Positions 11,311 to 23,061 of a DNA stretch of 64,000 nucleotides are shown in pieces. The stretch's first letter is position 1; every line of letters begins with the position of its first letter. The position numbers and the translations under genes were made by a program. Origin of the DNA: Heliocidaris erythrogramma. Its lineage: Eukaryota; Echinodermata; Echinoidea; Camarodonta; Echinometridae. Under the pieces are notes generated by a model that saw only the letters and a list, made by a program, of their open reading frames with translations, searched no databases and was not told the DNA's origin. Location: assembly GCA_025617745.1 (NCBI GenBank), contig CM046869.1:7800668-7864667 (forward strand). Reading direction: 5' to 3'.

Positions 11311-11724
11311 CCAATTAAAGGGTTCAAAATTTGAAAAAAATAAAGATGTAATTGCTTTGCTCGATATATCATGTATGTGTCATATGACTCCTGCTAAATA
11401 TTGCGCCCCGATGTAAGATAAAGTGTATAAAACAGCATTTGCAAAGGTTCCACGTTTGAAAGAAATCTCAATTTCAGGTACCCTTGCTGAATTTCTCGAC
11501 TCTTTCTCAAGCCTTTCAGGGTTTTCGTTAGTTTTGCTCCCGATTGTAGAAGTGAGTGAATAGAAAACCGCTTATCAATGCATAAAATTCGAGCTTCTCT
11601 ACCGCTCAATTGCAAAATTTCCTGGGTAAAATGCACAAGAAATTGCGTTTTTTTTAGGATTAAAAATCGAAAAATTTGCCACTCGGTCGCTTTGCTCTCT
11701 CGCTCACGTAGTGATAGGTTTGGG

Positions 11725-12020
11725 CACTCGGGGGGGGGGGGGGTGCATGTGTGTGTGTATGTGAGTGGGGGTGTGTGTGTGACGATGTGTGTGGGTGTGC
11801 GTTTGTTTAGCATTATGTCCGAGGACATTTTTGGACAGAGAACAAAAAAAAAATCATGACAACAATGGTCCTCGGAAGCCGGACAATAGTCCTCGAACGA
11901 CGAACAATGAATTTATGCCTTATTCCGTCGACTGTCCGAGGACGAGTAACAATAGAGGAACAATAGTTGTCCTCGGAAGTAAAGCCATGTAAACGTGTGT
12001 GAGGGTGAGTGTGTGTGTGT
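11725..12020. repeat. G-run, GT microsatellites and a CCTCGGA repeat
   Basis: A 13-base G run is followed by (GT)n. CGAGGAC and GTCCTCG motifs recur four to five times between 11815 and 11975 around AACAATAG. Confidence 0.6.
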
Positions 12021-12597
12021 TTTCTTGTCAGGTCACGGGGGGTTATTGTGTTTGTGAATCACCACCACAGCACGGTGCATCGCCTCGTCGTTACTTGGTG
12101 CTCTGAGGATTGGGATATCAGTATAAGGGAGTATACCCAAAAATATTTACCACTACAACACTGGGTAGAACTTCAAGGGACGGGTGGGGAGGAGGAAAGG
12201 GGGGGAAGGGGAGGGGAGAAGGAAGGGGTTGGGGATTGAGGATGAAGGACCTTGTTTGTCAAGTGGTTAGAGGGGAGGGAACTGAGGGGATGGGAGTCGA
12301 GGGTGAAGTTGGGAGTTTTAATAAAATGATTACTCCCCTGATAGCAGAAAGTGGTAAAAATTACGTGATATTTACGTCGTGGTTTTCGTCTTTTTTACGT
12401 CCTGTAATTACGTCAATAAGACGACAACTTGCACCAATGCAAGACGTCAATAGGACGTCTTATATTGACGTCATCTGTACACTGCAAAAACTGAAGTGCT
12501 GAGCACTTTGTGAAGGCATGCATAGGGACTGCACTCAGAGTGTTATTGAATGCACACAAAGTGCTATGCTAAACATTCACCAAAAAAAAAAAATGAT

Positions 12598-12663
12598 TTG
12601 GGCGAGCTTCGAACCAGGGTCCGCTGATCGAGAATTGCTGGCATTACCGCTAGACTAACTCAC
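12598..12663 (-). other. tRNA-like Pol III module in the 12-kb element
   Basis: It is essentially the same sequence as 20337-20403, with A-box-like TTAGTCTAGCGG and B-box-like GGTTCGAAGCT on the minus strand. Confidence 0.55.
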
Positions 12664-12766
12664 ATTGTACGATTTAGAGCAGAAATTGTTACATAGTGAA
12701 TTTACGACACCACATAGTTCATGTTATCTACTTGACTCCCATGACTAAACTGGATTGCAAGAAGCA

Positions 12767-12832
12767 TTTGTTAGTCCATCGGTAACGTCAGCGGCTCTCA
12801 ATCAGCGGAACCTGGTTCGAGGCTTGCCACGG
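12767..12832 (+). other. tRNA-like Pol III module in the 12-kb element
   Basis: It is the counterpart of 20507-20572, here with a better B box (GGTTCGAGGC, about 12814-12823). Confidence 0.55.
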
Positions 12833-13384
12833 TCAATTTTTTTTTTGCTGGTAAATTAGCACACTACAAGTGCTATAAACAGCATTTTTGTACAAGACGT
12901 AGAGATGACGTCAAAATAAGACGTCCTCTTGACGTCTTGCGTTGGTGTAAGTTGTCGTCTTATTGACGTAATTACAGGACGTAAAAAAGACGAAAACCGC
13001 GACGTAAATATCACGACATTTTTAACACTTTATGCTATCAGTGAAGAGGAATGAAGACGTAGAGATGACGTCAAAATAAGACGTTCTCTTGACGTCTTGC
13101 GTTGGTGCAAGTTGTCGTCTTATTGACGTAATTACATGACGTAAAAAAGACGAAAACCACGACGTAAATATCACGTCATTTTTTCACACTTTCTGCTATC
13201 AGGGTCAGGGCTTCAATTTGTATATTCTGTTTTGTGTATTTTGGAAAGATTTGTCTTTTTTAATTAGTTTTTCTATATTGGTAGATTGACACTTGAAAAG
13301 TATAATATTTTGTTTGAGAGGACATGTTTGTAAAAATATACATATATAATATGAGGTGGCATTGTATTTGTAAATTTGTTTATG

Positions 13385-13495
13385 AAATATTGAAGTTTTA
13401 TATGTATTTCATTTTGTTGAAAAAAAATGTTTTATATGTATTTCATTTTGTTGAAAAATTGAAGTTTTATATGTATTTCATTTTGTTGAAATTGA
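13385..13495 (+). repeat. Short tandem repeat of about 40 bp, three copies
   Basis: TTTTATATGTATTTCATTTT followed by GTTGAA recurs three times with small A-run differences. Confidence 0.75.
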
Positions 13496-13919
13496 AGTTC
13501 TTGAGAAATAAAAACTACTGAATACAAAAAAATTCTGTGTGACCTTGAAGTTTTGACCCAAACTTCAGTTCGGATAGTGACAGGAAAGAATCGATTAGGA
13601 AAAGAATCGATTAGATTTTTGGTGATGATCGGTTATAGGAACTTCATTTCGGATAGTTTTTTGTTTTTGTTTTGAAGAATATTTTATTACTTCCTTTTTT
13701 TAAAATAACATTTTTCACAATAATCAAGGTAAAATACGCAAACAAATATATTCACATGCAGTATCATTGTGTCATAATAATAACAATAAGTAACCATAAT
13801 ATTTTACATGCATGTATTAAATAGTAGATTATGCCAAATCTGAAAGTTTTTATTGCGATAAAAAAAGAGAAAAAGAGAAAAAGACAAAAAGAGAAAAATA
13901 TAAAATATAAAATATAGTG

Positions 13920-14010
13920 ACAGGAAAGAATCGATTAGGGAAAGAATGCAACTACGCGATCTGTAGCGCCGCTAAGGCGTGGGTCTGCCGCCTTTGACGG
14001 CCTTTCTAGT
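13920..14010 (+). repeat. Possible Helitron-like 3' end, copy 1
   Basis: The block TAGCGCCGCTAAGGCGTGGG, then GCCGCCTTTGACGGC (a small hairpin), then CTTTCTAG/TT is shared with 37994-38060. Similarity stops just after CTAGTT in both. A hairpin shortly before CTAG with T after it fits a Helitron end, but this is weak. Confidence 0.35.
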
Positions 14011-14840
14011 TTTATATTGTTGTATAATTATGTTTTCTTGAAGTTCTGTTTGTTTTTCTGTAATAAAAGTGGAGAACGGTTAAGGGATGTAATTTTCGTT
14101 TTGTAAATAGGATGAATAATCTTCAGCAGATAGTGCGGCTCTATGTCAAAAATACTATATGTATATAATCTTTCATAACCGTAATAAACATAATCTTTCG
14201 CTCGTGATACCATTTCTTATGATTTTGACGCTGGTGAATGATTGTAAAATTATTATCTTTATTAGTGTTCATGTCGGTAAACCATTTTTGTTGTTGTTTA
14301 CATTTGTATGCTGGTGAGAATCTGCAGTGTTGTTATTAATTTCTGTTACCCTGTAAGAAATAACAGTAGGGAATAATCCTATACCTCTGGATTGCTACAA
14401 ATACATTGAATTTAAATTTTCTTCCCGACTTCAGTACAAACGTGTAGTGTCAGACCCACTCCCTTCCGAGGGAAAGAGAGGGAGAGAGAGAGAGGGGTGA
14501 TAGCAAGCATATTTAACATAATAACAACATTGAATAATTATATAACATTTAATGGCCTTAAGTGGGATACAAGGGTATATCGCACGAGCTATGAGTAGGC
14601 CTATCTTCCACGAGTCGGCATGATTGAAATATTTTCAAAGCGAGGGCGCTATACCCGTATGTCACACGAAGAAAAGCCATTCAGAATTATTATTATTAGT
14701 TACATCCTTATGTTTTTGTATTTACTTGCACATTACACACACACCGACACACACACACACATAAAAATTTATTTTGTCCTTACGATACCCAGGCATTTTG
14801 CAAGGGATACGCGCGTATACCCATGAGATATCAGGAGCAT

Positions 14841-14880
<40 letters not shown>

Positions 14881-15230
14881 GCAAAAAGCGAGATTCTGAA
14901 CGCGATTAGAATCTAGCTTTTGCTGCGACCCTTCACACGTCGGGACAAAATGTCACTAGCGAATAATTAGACCTGCATTGCGCATACCCTAATAGAAACC
15001 AGAGAATATAGAGTCAGAAGACCTGTCTTGAGTCGAGGTGGGCTGTTCATGATCTACGTTCATGATTTACTTTGTGAAATCTTGTACGTCGTCGCTCGAA
15101 TCATGAGTGCTGTCAAGCTTTGACACTCGAGTCACAATTTGGACGAGTATTCACTACGGTAAGCTATATAGCTCTCATTCATTCATATCTCAGCAATTCC
15201 ATTATGGAACAGACCCAAACTTATCCGGGT
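14011..15230. other. No gene seen
   Basis: AT-rich sequence with microsatellites only; the frames are short and unlike known proteins. Confidence 0.5.
14838..14882. repeat. (TC)n(AC)n microsatellite
   Basis: A compound dinucleotide repeat. Confidence 0.9.
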
Positions 15231-15358
15231 CCGCTCGCTATTCATAAGGACCGCTATTCATAGAAAACCGCTATTCATTTAACACGCGTTATGAATAGCG
15301 GTACTTATGAATAGTTATGAATAGTGGTCCCTATGAATGGAGGTTCTTATGAATAGTG
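15231..15358. repeat. Palindromic GCTATTCAT/ATGAATAG cluster
   Basis: Several CCGCTATTCATA units on the left face TATGAATAG(C/T)GGT units on the right, around an ACGCGT centre. Confidence 0.6.
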
Positions 15359-15405
15359 AGGTTACCCCAACTTATCAGTGTTATCTTCGTAGATCATAAT
15401 CTCTT

Positions 15406-15569
15406 GAATCCGCTCCAAATCATAGTGGAATCCGCTCTAAATCAAAGTGGAATCCGCTCCAATTCATAGAGGAATCCACTCCAATTTATAGTGAAATCCA
15501 TTCCATATTATAGTGGAATCCGCTCTAATTTATAGTGAAATCCACTCCAAATTATAGTGGAATCCGCTC
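15406..15569 (+). repeat. 22-bp minisatellite, about 7.4 copies
   Basis: The unit GAATCCGCTCCAAATCATAGTG repeats at an exact 22-bp step with substitutions only. Confidence 0.85.
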
Positions 15570-16118
15570 AAAAAAAGCGATTGGAATTACTCTTTAAAGA
15601 GAGGAGTCCACTTTTGTAACCTCGATCTCCACTCCAAAACGAAATAATGCCTTATATGACTCATAAAAGAGTGGATTTCATCTCACATTCAGAAAGTATG
15701 TCTCTATGTAATGTTGTAAGACAACGTATCGATACGCAGCTCTAGAGCTGGCATTGTTCACTTAGCATTAACTAATAAAATTGGTAATGAATCAAACGGA
15801 AGTGATATCAATATATGCATGTGATATGATGTGTGACACGAACATTATACAGTCATTTAAAAGATAAATGTTTTGAGATGCATAATTTATGATAAGTTTT
15901 GCTTAAATGCGCAACATTTTGGGTGACATAACATGAAATTTAAAAACTTCACTGGCATAATTATGTAGCATTGTTATAAACCAACAGACATCCATGCACC
16001 AATCCTATGTCGACCCATAATAATACTCATTATGGCTAGTGGGTGTGAGCTCACCAATAAGCTCTTATGGGGCACATGTATACATAGGCGTAGTCAGGGT
16101 GCCTTGGGCCAATGTGCA

Positions 16119-16238
16119 CAGGCGTAGCAAGGGGGTCATGGCCCCCACAAAAAAGTTCTTCCACAGACCTTGAAGGTCAAGACCTTACCGCCGTCTGTTT
16201 GCCCCCCCCCTTTCAACAAGCCTGGCTATGCCAGTGCC
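16119..16238. mobile_element. Short hAT-like element
   Basis: The left end CACAGGCGTAGCAAGG and right end CCTGGCTATGCCAGTG are inverted relatives of the CACTGGCGTAGCCAGG terminus used by other elements here. The flanking 8 bases agree at about six positions. Confidence 0.5.
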
Positions 16239-17727
16239 CATTTGACTTGGGACAATAATATTGGCAGTTAGATGACCCTGCCCAAACAGGCCCACCTGAA
16301 GACAATAATGGGCAACGTTTAATTAACTATGACATGGGTTCGCCCATAATTACCCTTATGGTGCCAATGTTGGTTTTGATATGAAAATGGACCTGTCCGT
16401 ATGGTAGGGCTGCCCACCAGGGGATTATTGGGCAGGTCGTGTAAGAGCTTATCCATTTGGGTCCCTTGTATTAAATATAGGTTATGGGCAAGACATGTAT
16501 ACCGGGCGTAGCATCCAGGCAAAATTTGTTCAGGTACACATTGAGCAATTCCATATTACGCCCATGTAGATTATGTGAGTAAATTGGGTGTGGACTCTCC
16601 CATTAAAACGGGCCACAAATAGGTTTTGACATAATCATGGGATACATGGAAATGTACCTAGCCATTATGGGAATTCAAGTTCCAAGATTCAAGATTCACA
16701 TGATAGGCGAAATATGAAGAAGGCCTCTTAACTGAACACTGGTATAAGGGCAGAGCACCTGATCAGACGTTTTTTTTTTAATTATCACTATTATTAGAAA
16801 CATTTTCATTATTCTGTCTATAAAAATCATGCAAAAGGGTATTATGACTTTGCATGTTTTTTAAGTAGTCAAGATCTATTTATTAGAAATGCAGCAGGAT
16901 TCTTCGAGATGCGCTTGGCAAAAGAAAAATAAATGCTGTTTTCGGGATTTGGGAATGACAAAGGAAGAAGCAAATTATTATAGATCTAAGCGCACTGTTG
17001 CTTATAGAAAGACAAGTTGTAGAGTTATGGTGGATGACATAGATTTGAAAGTTTGCTCTCAAGTATCCGATATTGCATTCTTTCAGTAACGTGGAGTAAA
17101 TATACAGAAATTTTTACCTTTACAAACGAACTTGGAGCTGGAAGGGCATCTAATCATATCACTTCACAGGGATTTTACACCCTTCTGGCTATAAATGTGC
17201 GATTTTTTTAAATCTAAGAAATTATTTTTGACATGGTTCTTGAACCGAGGAGGTCTCAAGAGATAGAGTCTCAACTATCAAGAATTTTTATGCAAACATC
17301 TTGCGGATTATAAAGGATGTACAACTGAATTAGGGAACTGCCTTGATTCTTTGCTGTCTGATGTTTGATGTTCAATGTCGCCAAAGTAAACCGGTAAAAG
17401 GAAGAGATTTAGAGAGGGTTTGACATTGAAGGTTCACTATGCACAGTGAATTCCATAAATCAACGAAGACAGAATAATTGCGATGTCATTCTGTAATTCC
17501 CTTGCTTACTACTACATGAAGATTTTCTTGAGAAATAGCCTTGAAAATGTCACAGATAAGTGCCTCTTTAAGTTAAGAGCAATTTATATACCTTTGAGTC
17601 TAATTGCTATTATTCAATCGTGGATGATGGCTCTATGAAATAAAATCAACCACTTTAATATGGGCAAACATTGGAAGTCAAGAAATTGTGGTTGCAGTTC
17701 TTGTATTTTTGCCACTAAATCTGATCG
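16239..17727. other. No gene seen
   Basis: Contains scattered CCCATAAT/ATTATGGG words (16260-16680) that suggest old repeat debris. The rest is unremarkable. Confidence 0.5.
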
Positions 17728-17956
17728 CTTGTACTTTGTTTTACCATGCATGTGCACTTTCCCTGAGTTAGATTTGGGTTTGCGAAAACTAATTTATACC
17801 ATCATAACATAATACTCTTCATTTTACATATCCCATTTCATCGTACTTTGTTATAATATGCATGTGCACTTTCCCTGACTTACATTTGGGTTTGCGAAAA
17901 CTAATTTACCATCATAACACAATACTCTTCATTGTACATATCCCATTTCCTCGTTG
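17728..17956 (+). repeat. Tandem duplication of about 114 bp
   Basis: Two adjacent copies share CATGTGCACTTTCCCTGA, TTTGGGTTTGCGAAAACTAA and TACATATCCCATTTC. The frame at 17862-18047 is carried by the second copy and has no known match to me. Confidence 0.8.
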
Positions 17957-18959
17957 GGAAGAATGTCTTCGGAGAGCGCATATTTTTGTCATGTTTGCTG
18001 CATGTGGCGGCATCGAACATTCTCCAAAGGCAAGCTGTTTGTTATGACTCTGTCTTCCTTGCTTGTAATTGTTCCAAAAGGATATTTATGTCCCTCTGAT
18101 GACTGGCAACAAATTTTCTTATTTTACCTTTGACGAAGAAGAAATTATAATTACTTTGAAATAATTTATCTTTAAATGATTAATATTTGTTTGTCAAACA
18201 CAATGAAAGAACTCAGTGCTTGTTGGAGTTAACCAACACTGCATGCTAACAATTATTAAATAAAATCTAAAATAACTTCAAACATGTTTATAAATAAATA
18301 ATTTATGCAAATGAAAGCAAGCACTTTCAATCAAAACTAAATGAAGCAGAATCTTTGCTCACTTGCTTCGCTAGCTCGCAAATAGCTATGACTTCATTAT
18401 GCTATTGATAATGATGGTACAATCGATTAAAATATTAAGTCAAAACAAAGAATGAAGAGATGGATTAAAATTACATCACCTTTTCCGAAGAAAAGTAGGG
18501 CCTGGAAAAGGATTTTTTCCTGTATCATATTAATTGGCTCGGATGTTTTGCTCCCTCCTCCTCCTCCTCCTCCCCCCCCCCCTCCCCGAAGCCAAGGTTA
18601 AGGGAAAGCGCTTAAACTGAAGCACAAATTGTAGATACTCTCACACATACACACACGCACACGAAACCACTTGCAAATTAATGACAATCAGAGCAACAAA
18701 CAAATATAAAAATCGACAGAAGCAGACTCGTTAGTTTCTTCCGTAAAGGAAGACTATTCTTCCGTTTTCGTTGTAAAGAGATGTTTAATTTTCTTTGACT
18801 ATTAGAAACTATAGCTCAAGTGGTTCATTTTTAATTTGGTAGAGTTACTGCGTGAGGGACATATACATCAAGAAGTGAATTTTCGGTGCGAAATGATGGA
18901 AAGAAACCGAAAGCTATTGTCTTTGGTAATAATATAGTAACCGTATAATAAAAAAATCT
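17957..18959. other. No gene seen
   Basis: AT-rich, with a short CTCCTC/CCCC tract at 18550-18590. Confidence 0.5.
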
Positions 18960-19193
18960 AGCCCTTTGTCAAGGAATGACAAATTTATTAAGCGTCAAGC
19001 AAAAATAAGGGCAAATAAAAGACGCGCAAAATGGTCGCGTAGAAACAAGGAGAAAGAAAGAAAGTCTCTTGTTTCTACGCGACCATTTTGCGCGTCTTTT
19101 TCATCTTGTTTCTACGCAACCATTTTGGCGTCTTTTATTTGCCCTTATTTTTGCTTGACGCTTAATAAATTTGTCATTCCTTGACAAAGGGCT
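18960..19193. repeat. Near-perfect inverted repeat with one inner duplication
   Basis: The left arm (18960-19052) and right arm (19072-19193) pair almost perfectly: AGCCCTTTGTCAAGGAATGA at the outer ends and GACGCGCAAAATGGTCGCGT near the loop. The right arm carries the TTGTTTCTACGC…GCGTCTTTT part twice. Confidence 0.8.
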
Positions 19194-20336
19194 ATGCCCG
19201 AAATATCGGATAATTGACATCTCTACGGTTTTTTTATTTATATTTGTCTTTTCTACGTATAGTTTACCTAAACCGAGGCAGAACACTTTCTTTATATATA
19301 TATATATATACATTGTCGGTCATAATGTTAGCATAATTCGTATTTTCATAGTCATCCGTTGATTTAATCATATTTAAAAGCCTAAATAGATAATATTGAC
19401 CAGGTTCATTGATTTCATAATGATTTTGTATTTTCGAGCTTAAAGTCGGTCAAGTGAAACATTTCATAACGTGGCCTATCTTATTGTTTGGTGCTATGAA
19501 AGGCAGAGCTTCCTTTCTGCTGTTGTTTTGCTGCCCATTTCGTGCAGAAAGCCTACGTGTGTTAACAGCCCGTTTTCAGAGATAGCTTGATCAATTCCTA
19601 CCAAATTTGGTACACTGATTCCTTACACTATGCCTCGCCCAAGGGCACTTGCAATTCGTCAGAGGGTCCTTGCACTCCGACGGAATGGACGGACACAGGC
19701 CCAGATTGCAGATATTCTTGGACTATCGCAGAGTTGTGTGTGCCGCATCCTCAGAAGACATCGAGAGGCGGGTACTTTGAGTCCAGAGAGATCTACAGGT
19801 CGACCACGAAGAACATCCGCACGGGATGACCGTCAACTGCTGAACATGTGCCGTAGGAACCGGAGAATGCCAGCGAGTCGTCTTTGCCACTTGTGGAGGA
19901 GGCACTTCGGAGTGAACGTTTCACGGGAAACCGTAAACAGGAGACTTGTCCAACATGGCTACAGAGCTCGCCGAATGACCAAGGTTCCACGTCTCACTGT
20001 TCGCCACCGGGTTGCTCAACTCCTGTGGGCTAGGACCCTGATAGCAGAAAGTGGTAAAAAGTACGTGATATTTACGTCGTGGTTTTCGTCTTTTTTACGT
20101 CCTGTAATTACGTCAATAAGACGACAACTTGCACCAACGCAAGACGTCAAGAGGACGTCTTATTTTGACGTCATCTGTACACTGTAAAAACTGAAGTGCT
20201 GTATATAGCACTTTTTGAGGGCATGCATAGGGACTGCACTCAGAGTGCTATTGAATGCACACAGCGTGCTATTTCAGCACTTTCACGGGAGCTGGACCGG
20301 CTCCTTAAACTGCTAAACATTCATGAAAAAATGATT

Positions 20337-20403
20337 TGGGCGAGCTTCGAACCAGGGTCCGCTGATCGAGAATTGCTGGCATTACCGCTAGACTAACTCA
20401 CAT
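20337..20403 (-). other. tRNA-like Pol III module (not a functional tRNA)
   Basis: On the minus strand TTAGTCTAGCGG (20396-20385) fits an A box and GGTTCGAAGCT (20353-20343) fits a B box at tRNA spacing. Stems do not pair well enough for a working tRNA. It lies in the left half of the foldback element. Confidence 0.55.
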
Positions 20404-20506
20404 TGTACGATTTAGAGCAGATCATATTGTTACATAGTGAATTTACGACACCACATAGTTCATGTTATCTACTTGACTCCCATGACTAAACTGGATTGAA
20501 AGAAGC

Positions 20507-20572
20507 ATTCGTTAGTCCATCGGTAACGTCAGCGCCTCTCAATCAGCGGACCTGTTTCGAGGCTCGCCACGG
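20507..20572 (+). other. tRNA-like Pol III module (not a functional tRNA)
   Basis: TTAGTCCATCGG (20512-20523) fits an A box, and a weakened B box with TTTCGAGGC follows near 20555. It is the inverted partner of the module at 20337-20403. Confidence 0.5.
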
Positions 20573-21805
20573 TCACATTTTTTTTTGGCTGGTAAATTAG
20601 CACACTACAAGTGCTATAAACAGCATTTCAGGTGCAATCACTATACATGCCCCCAAAAAGTAGCACTTTAGTTTTATAGTGTACAAGACGTAGAGATGAC
20701 GTCAATATAAGACGTCCTCTTGACGTCTTGCGTTGGTGCAAGTTGTCGTCTTATTGACGTAATTACAGGACGTAAAAAATACGAAAACCACGACGTAAAT
20801 ATCACGTCATTTTTAACACTTTCTGCTATCAGGGGAGGGACAGGAGATGGCAGCTTGGTCACTGGCGCCATGTAATCTTCACTGATGAAAGCCGGTACAT
20901 CCTTGACCGCACCGATGAGAGGCAGAGGGTTCGACGATTGCGGGGCGAGAACCTCCGTAATGACTGTGTCCAGGAAACCACTCAAGCAGGTGGAGGCTCA
21001 GTGATGATATGGGCCGGAATACATTATGGCGGAAAAAAGCTATTGGCTGCACCTGAAGGAAACGTCAACGCCGTCGTGTACCGCGATATCCTGGAACGCC
21101 ATTGTCTTCCATACGCGAGAAGAGTATATGGCAATAACTTTCAGCTCCAAGACGACAACGCTCGATCACATAGGGCACGTCTGGTGAGGGAATTCCTTGA
21201 CGAAGAGGACGTGCTGCAGATGCCTTGGCCTGCCAGTTCCCCCGACATGAACCCCCATTGAGCACGCTTGGGATGCATTGGGCCGTGCTATCAATGAGAG
21301 AAACAATCATCCTCAAAATGTGCAGGAGTTAGCACAGGCACTGACCGAAGAGTGGGATGCACTGCCCTTGAACATCATCAACAACCTTGTGGACAGTATG
21401 CCACGGCGTATGGAGGCACTGGTGCGTGCCAGAGGTGGCCATACCAGGTACTAAGTGACCCAACAAGATTAAAAAGAGGAACACTTCCCTTCAATCATCA
21501 AAAGATCCCAAGATTTAATTTTCACGATAAACTTATCATGGTTAAACATTTACCAAAAACGATACATTTTATCAAGGAATCCAAGGTCTGGATGATTGTG
21601 TTTGTCAAAAATGGTTTAAACCAGTGTATAAAGTTTGTATGAATTAATTTTTGTCTTATATTTTTTATTTAATATGTTGAGAACAGATTTATCAATAAAA
21701 ATCGGTGAAGATATAAGTTTTATTTTGCAAAAAAATGACTCGCATTTTTGTCAATAGTGTACGAAAGGTAGAAAAAAAAAAATGCTACCATTATGACCAA
21801 CAGTG

Positions 21806-23061
21806 TTTTGTCAGAACACAATGAACACGTCGCTGGTGGCCACTCATAGTTGTTTACCTATATAGTGAAAGATCACAGATCTAAAGCTTGACGAAAATAA
21901 AAGCCACCACCGTCTCATAGTCATCATTATTTTCTTTCTCTCTCTCTCTATATATATACAGTATATTTAACTTACGATAACCTTTTAATTTGTGTAAGGG
22001 AATATTATTTTGACGAGGTAAAAGCCTTTGAAGAATCAGTTGAGAACTCATCTCCCTGATCTACAGGGGAAATGTCTCTATGCTCACATTTTTTCAATTC
22101 CCTTTGCTGTGGAGAGGGTTAAATTACTATATTTTTGCCCTAAAAGAAAAAAAAGAAAAAAATGACATTCAAAGTAATGACAATTTAATGAATTAATATA
22201 TTTTCAGGCTGCTTAAAAACTATCCAAAATATCATGTTTTTGTTCAACAATGTCCCTAGAGGAAACTCCGATAGCGCGTTGCGTAAAGCTATCGGTAAAT
22301 ATTGAGAAAAATGTGGAATCATGTCAACACTTCGGTAATCAGAAATTGCCACAGCGTACAGGAAATGTCTATTTTCAAAATAATGTGAATTGTTATAATA
22401 TTATTGTCATGAAAGTGACACTAGTACCATCCGATACTATTTCTTTGAATGCGAATTCGATTACTGTGATACAATAGTTACATACTCATATTGCTGTAAC
22501 ATGCATGGCTCGTTCCCACTATTATAAGAGAGTATTCTTATTACTCTTTGGAGCCAATAACTCACAAGCGTATAGCTTTTTCCTTAGGCCCCTCCATAAA
22601 TCACTTTTAATATTAAACCCAATCTTTTCGAATTTTTAATTGAAAAAAAAACTGTACTTAACACTGCAATTCAATCAATACATTATGAAAATATTTACTC
22701 CTTATGATGACTCTATAATGTTCTATAAAGAAGGAATTTATCAGCTAAGCTTGAGGCTTCTTGTGCATTGCATGTGCACCTGACGCGTCATTTCGATTGT
22801 TTCTACCTGCACTTACTGCGCTAATTCAGCCTGTGAAGTCAACTAACCCATACGCCAGCAATTCAAGACAGTGTTTGTATCGTTATTTTTGGAATAATTT
22901 GTTTGTATGGTGTCACTGTCACGTGCATGGCGCGTCAAAGACTGCTCCCTTCACTGACGCTTCTCCTTCGTCAGGCAAATGATGCCTCGCCTTCGTGTGA
23001 GTTGGGCTTAATTCATCCTACCTGGAACATGAGTTCATAATGCATGTCGCTTCCCTTGCAG
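21806..23061. other. Region upstream of the PH/PDZ first coding exon
   Basis: No promoter or untranslated exon can be fixed. It holds the dispersed repeat at 22548-22610 and a polypyrimidine acceptor at its right end. Confidence 0.4.
22548..22610 (+). repeat. Dispersed repeat, copy 2
   Basis: It is the counterpart of 3243-3318 (ATTACTCTTTGGAGCC…TCACAAGCGTATAGCTTT). Confidence 0.55.

Larger units (their letters stand above)
12336..13204. mobile_element. Second copy of the palindromic tRNA-like element
   Basis: It has the same ends (CCCTGATAGCAG and complement), the same internal order and a flanking TC on each side, consistent with a 2-bp duplication. It differs from the 20-kb copy in having its right terminal repeat twice in tandem (about 12896-13039 and 13053-13204). 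Confidence 0.85.
20036..20834. mobile_element. Palindromic DNA element with two inverted tRNA-like modules, inserted in Tc1
   Basis: The ends are CCCTGATAGCAG and its complement, and inverted similarity extends about 160 bp inward with repeated GACGTC-type motifs. Removing the element and one copy of a flanking GA restores the Tc1 frame (…WARRDRRWQLG…), so the target duplication is 2 bp. The two halves are homologous over their length, so the whole element can fold back. Superfamily is unclear; no transposase is present. Confidence 0.85.
19630..21454 (+). pseudogene. Tc1-like (DD34E) transposase, broken
   Basis: ATG is at 19630. The N-terminal part to about 20035 has helix-turn-helix DNA-binding features (AQIADILGLSQSCVCRILRR, then a TGRPRRTSARDDR AT-hook-like linker). 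The frame is cut by the element at 20036-20834 and resumes with RWQLGHWRHVIFTDES, which holds the first catalytic Asp. The second Asp is in LQDDNARSHRA and the Glu in IEHAWD. A one-base gain just before that Glu, near 21258, makes a premature stop. The remainder runs to TAA at 21452-21454. It once cut and pasted its own DNA at TA sites. Confidence 0.88.
19311..21805 (+). mobile_element. Tc1/mariner-type DNA transposon, interrupted
   Basis: The ends form near-perfect 24-bp inverted repeats (left starts CATTGTCGGTCATAATG, right is its complement with two or three changes), next to TA on the left. Subtracting an inserted 799-bp element (20036-20834) and one target duplication leaves about 1.7 kb, the usual Tc1 size. 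The transposase frame inside is broken, so the copy is dead. Confidence 0.88.

Noticed and set aside
19587-19829. Second plus-strand frame over the transposase start
   Set aside because: It is a shadow of the Tc1 transposase N-terminal frame.
20337-20572. Functional tRNA genes
   Set aside because: A and B boxes fit, but the anticodon and acceptor stems do not pair and both modules lie in a transposable element.
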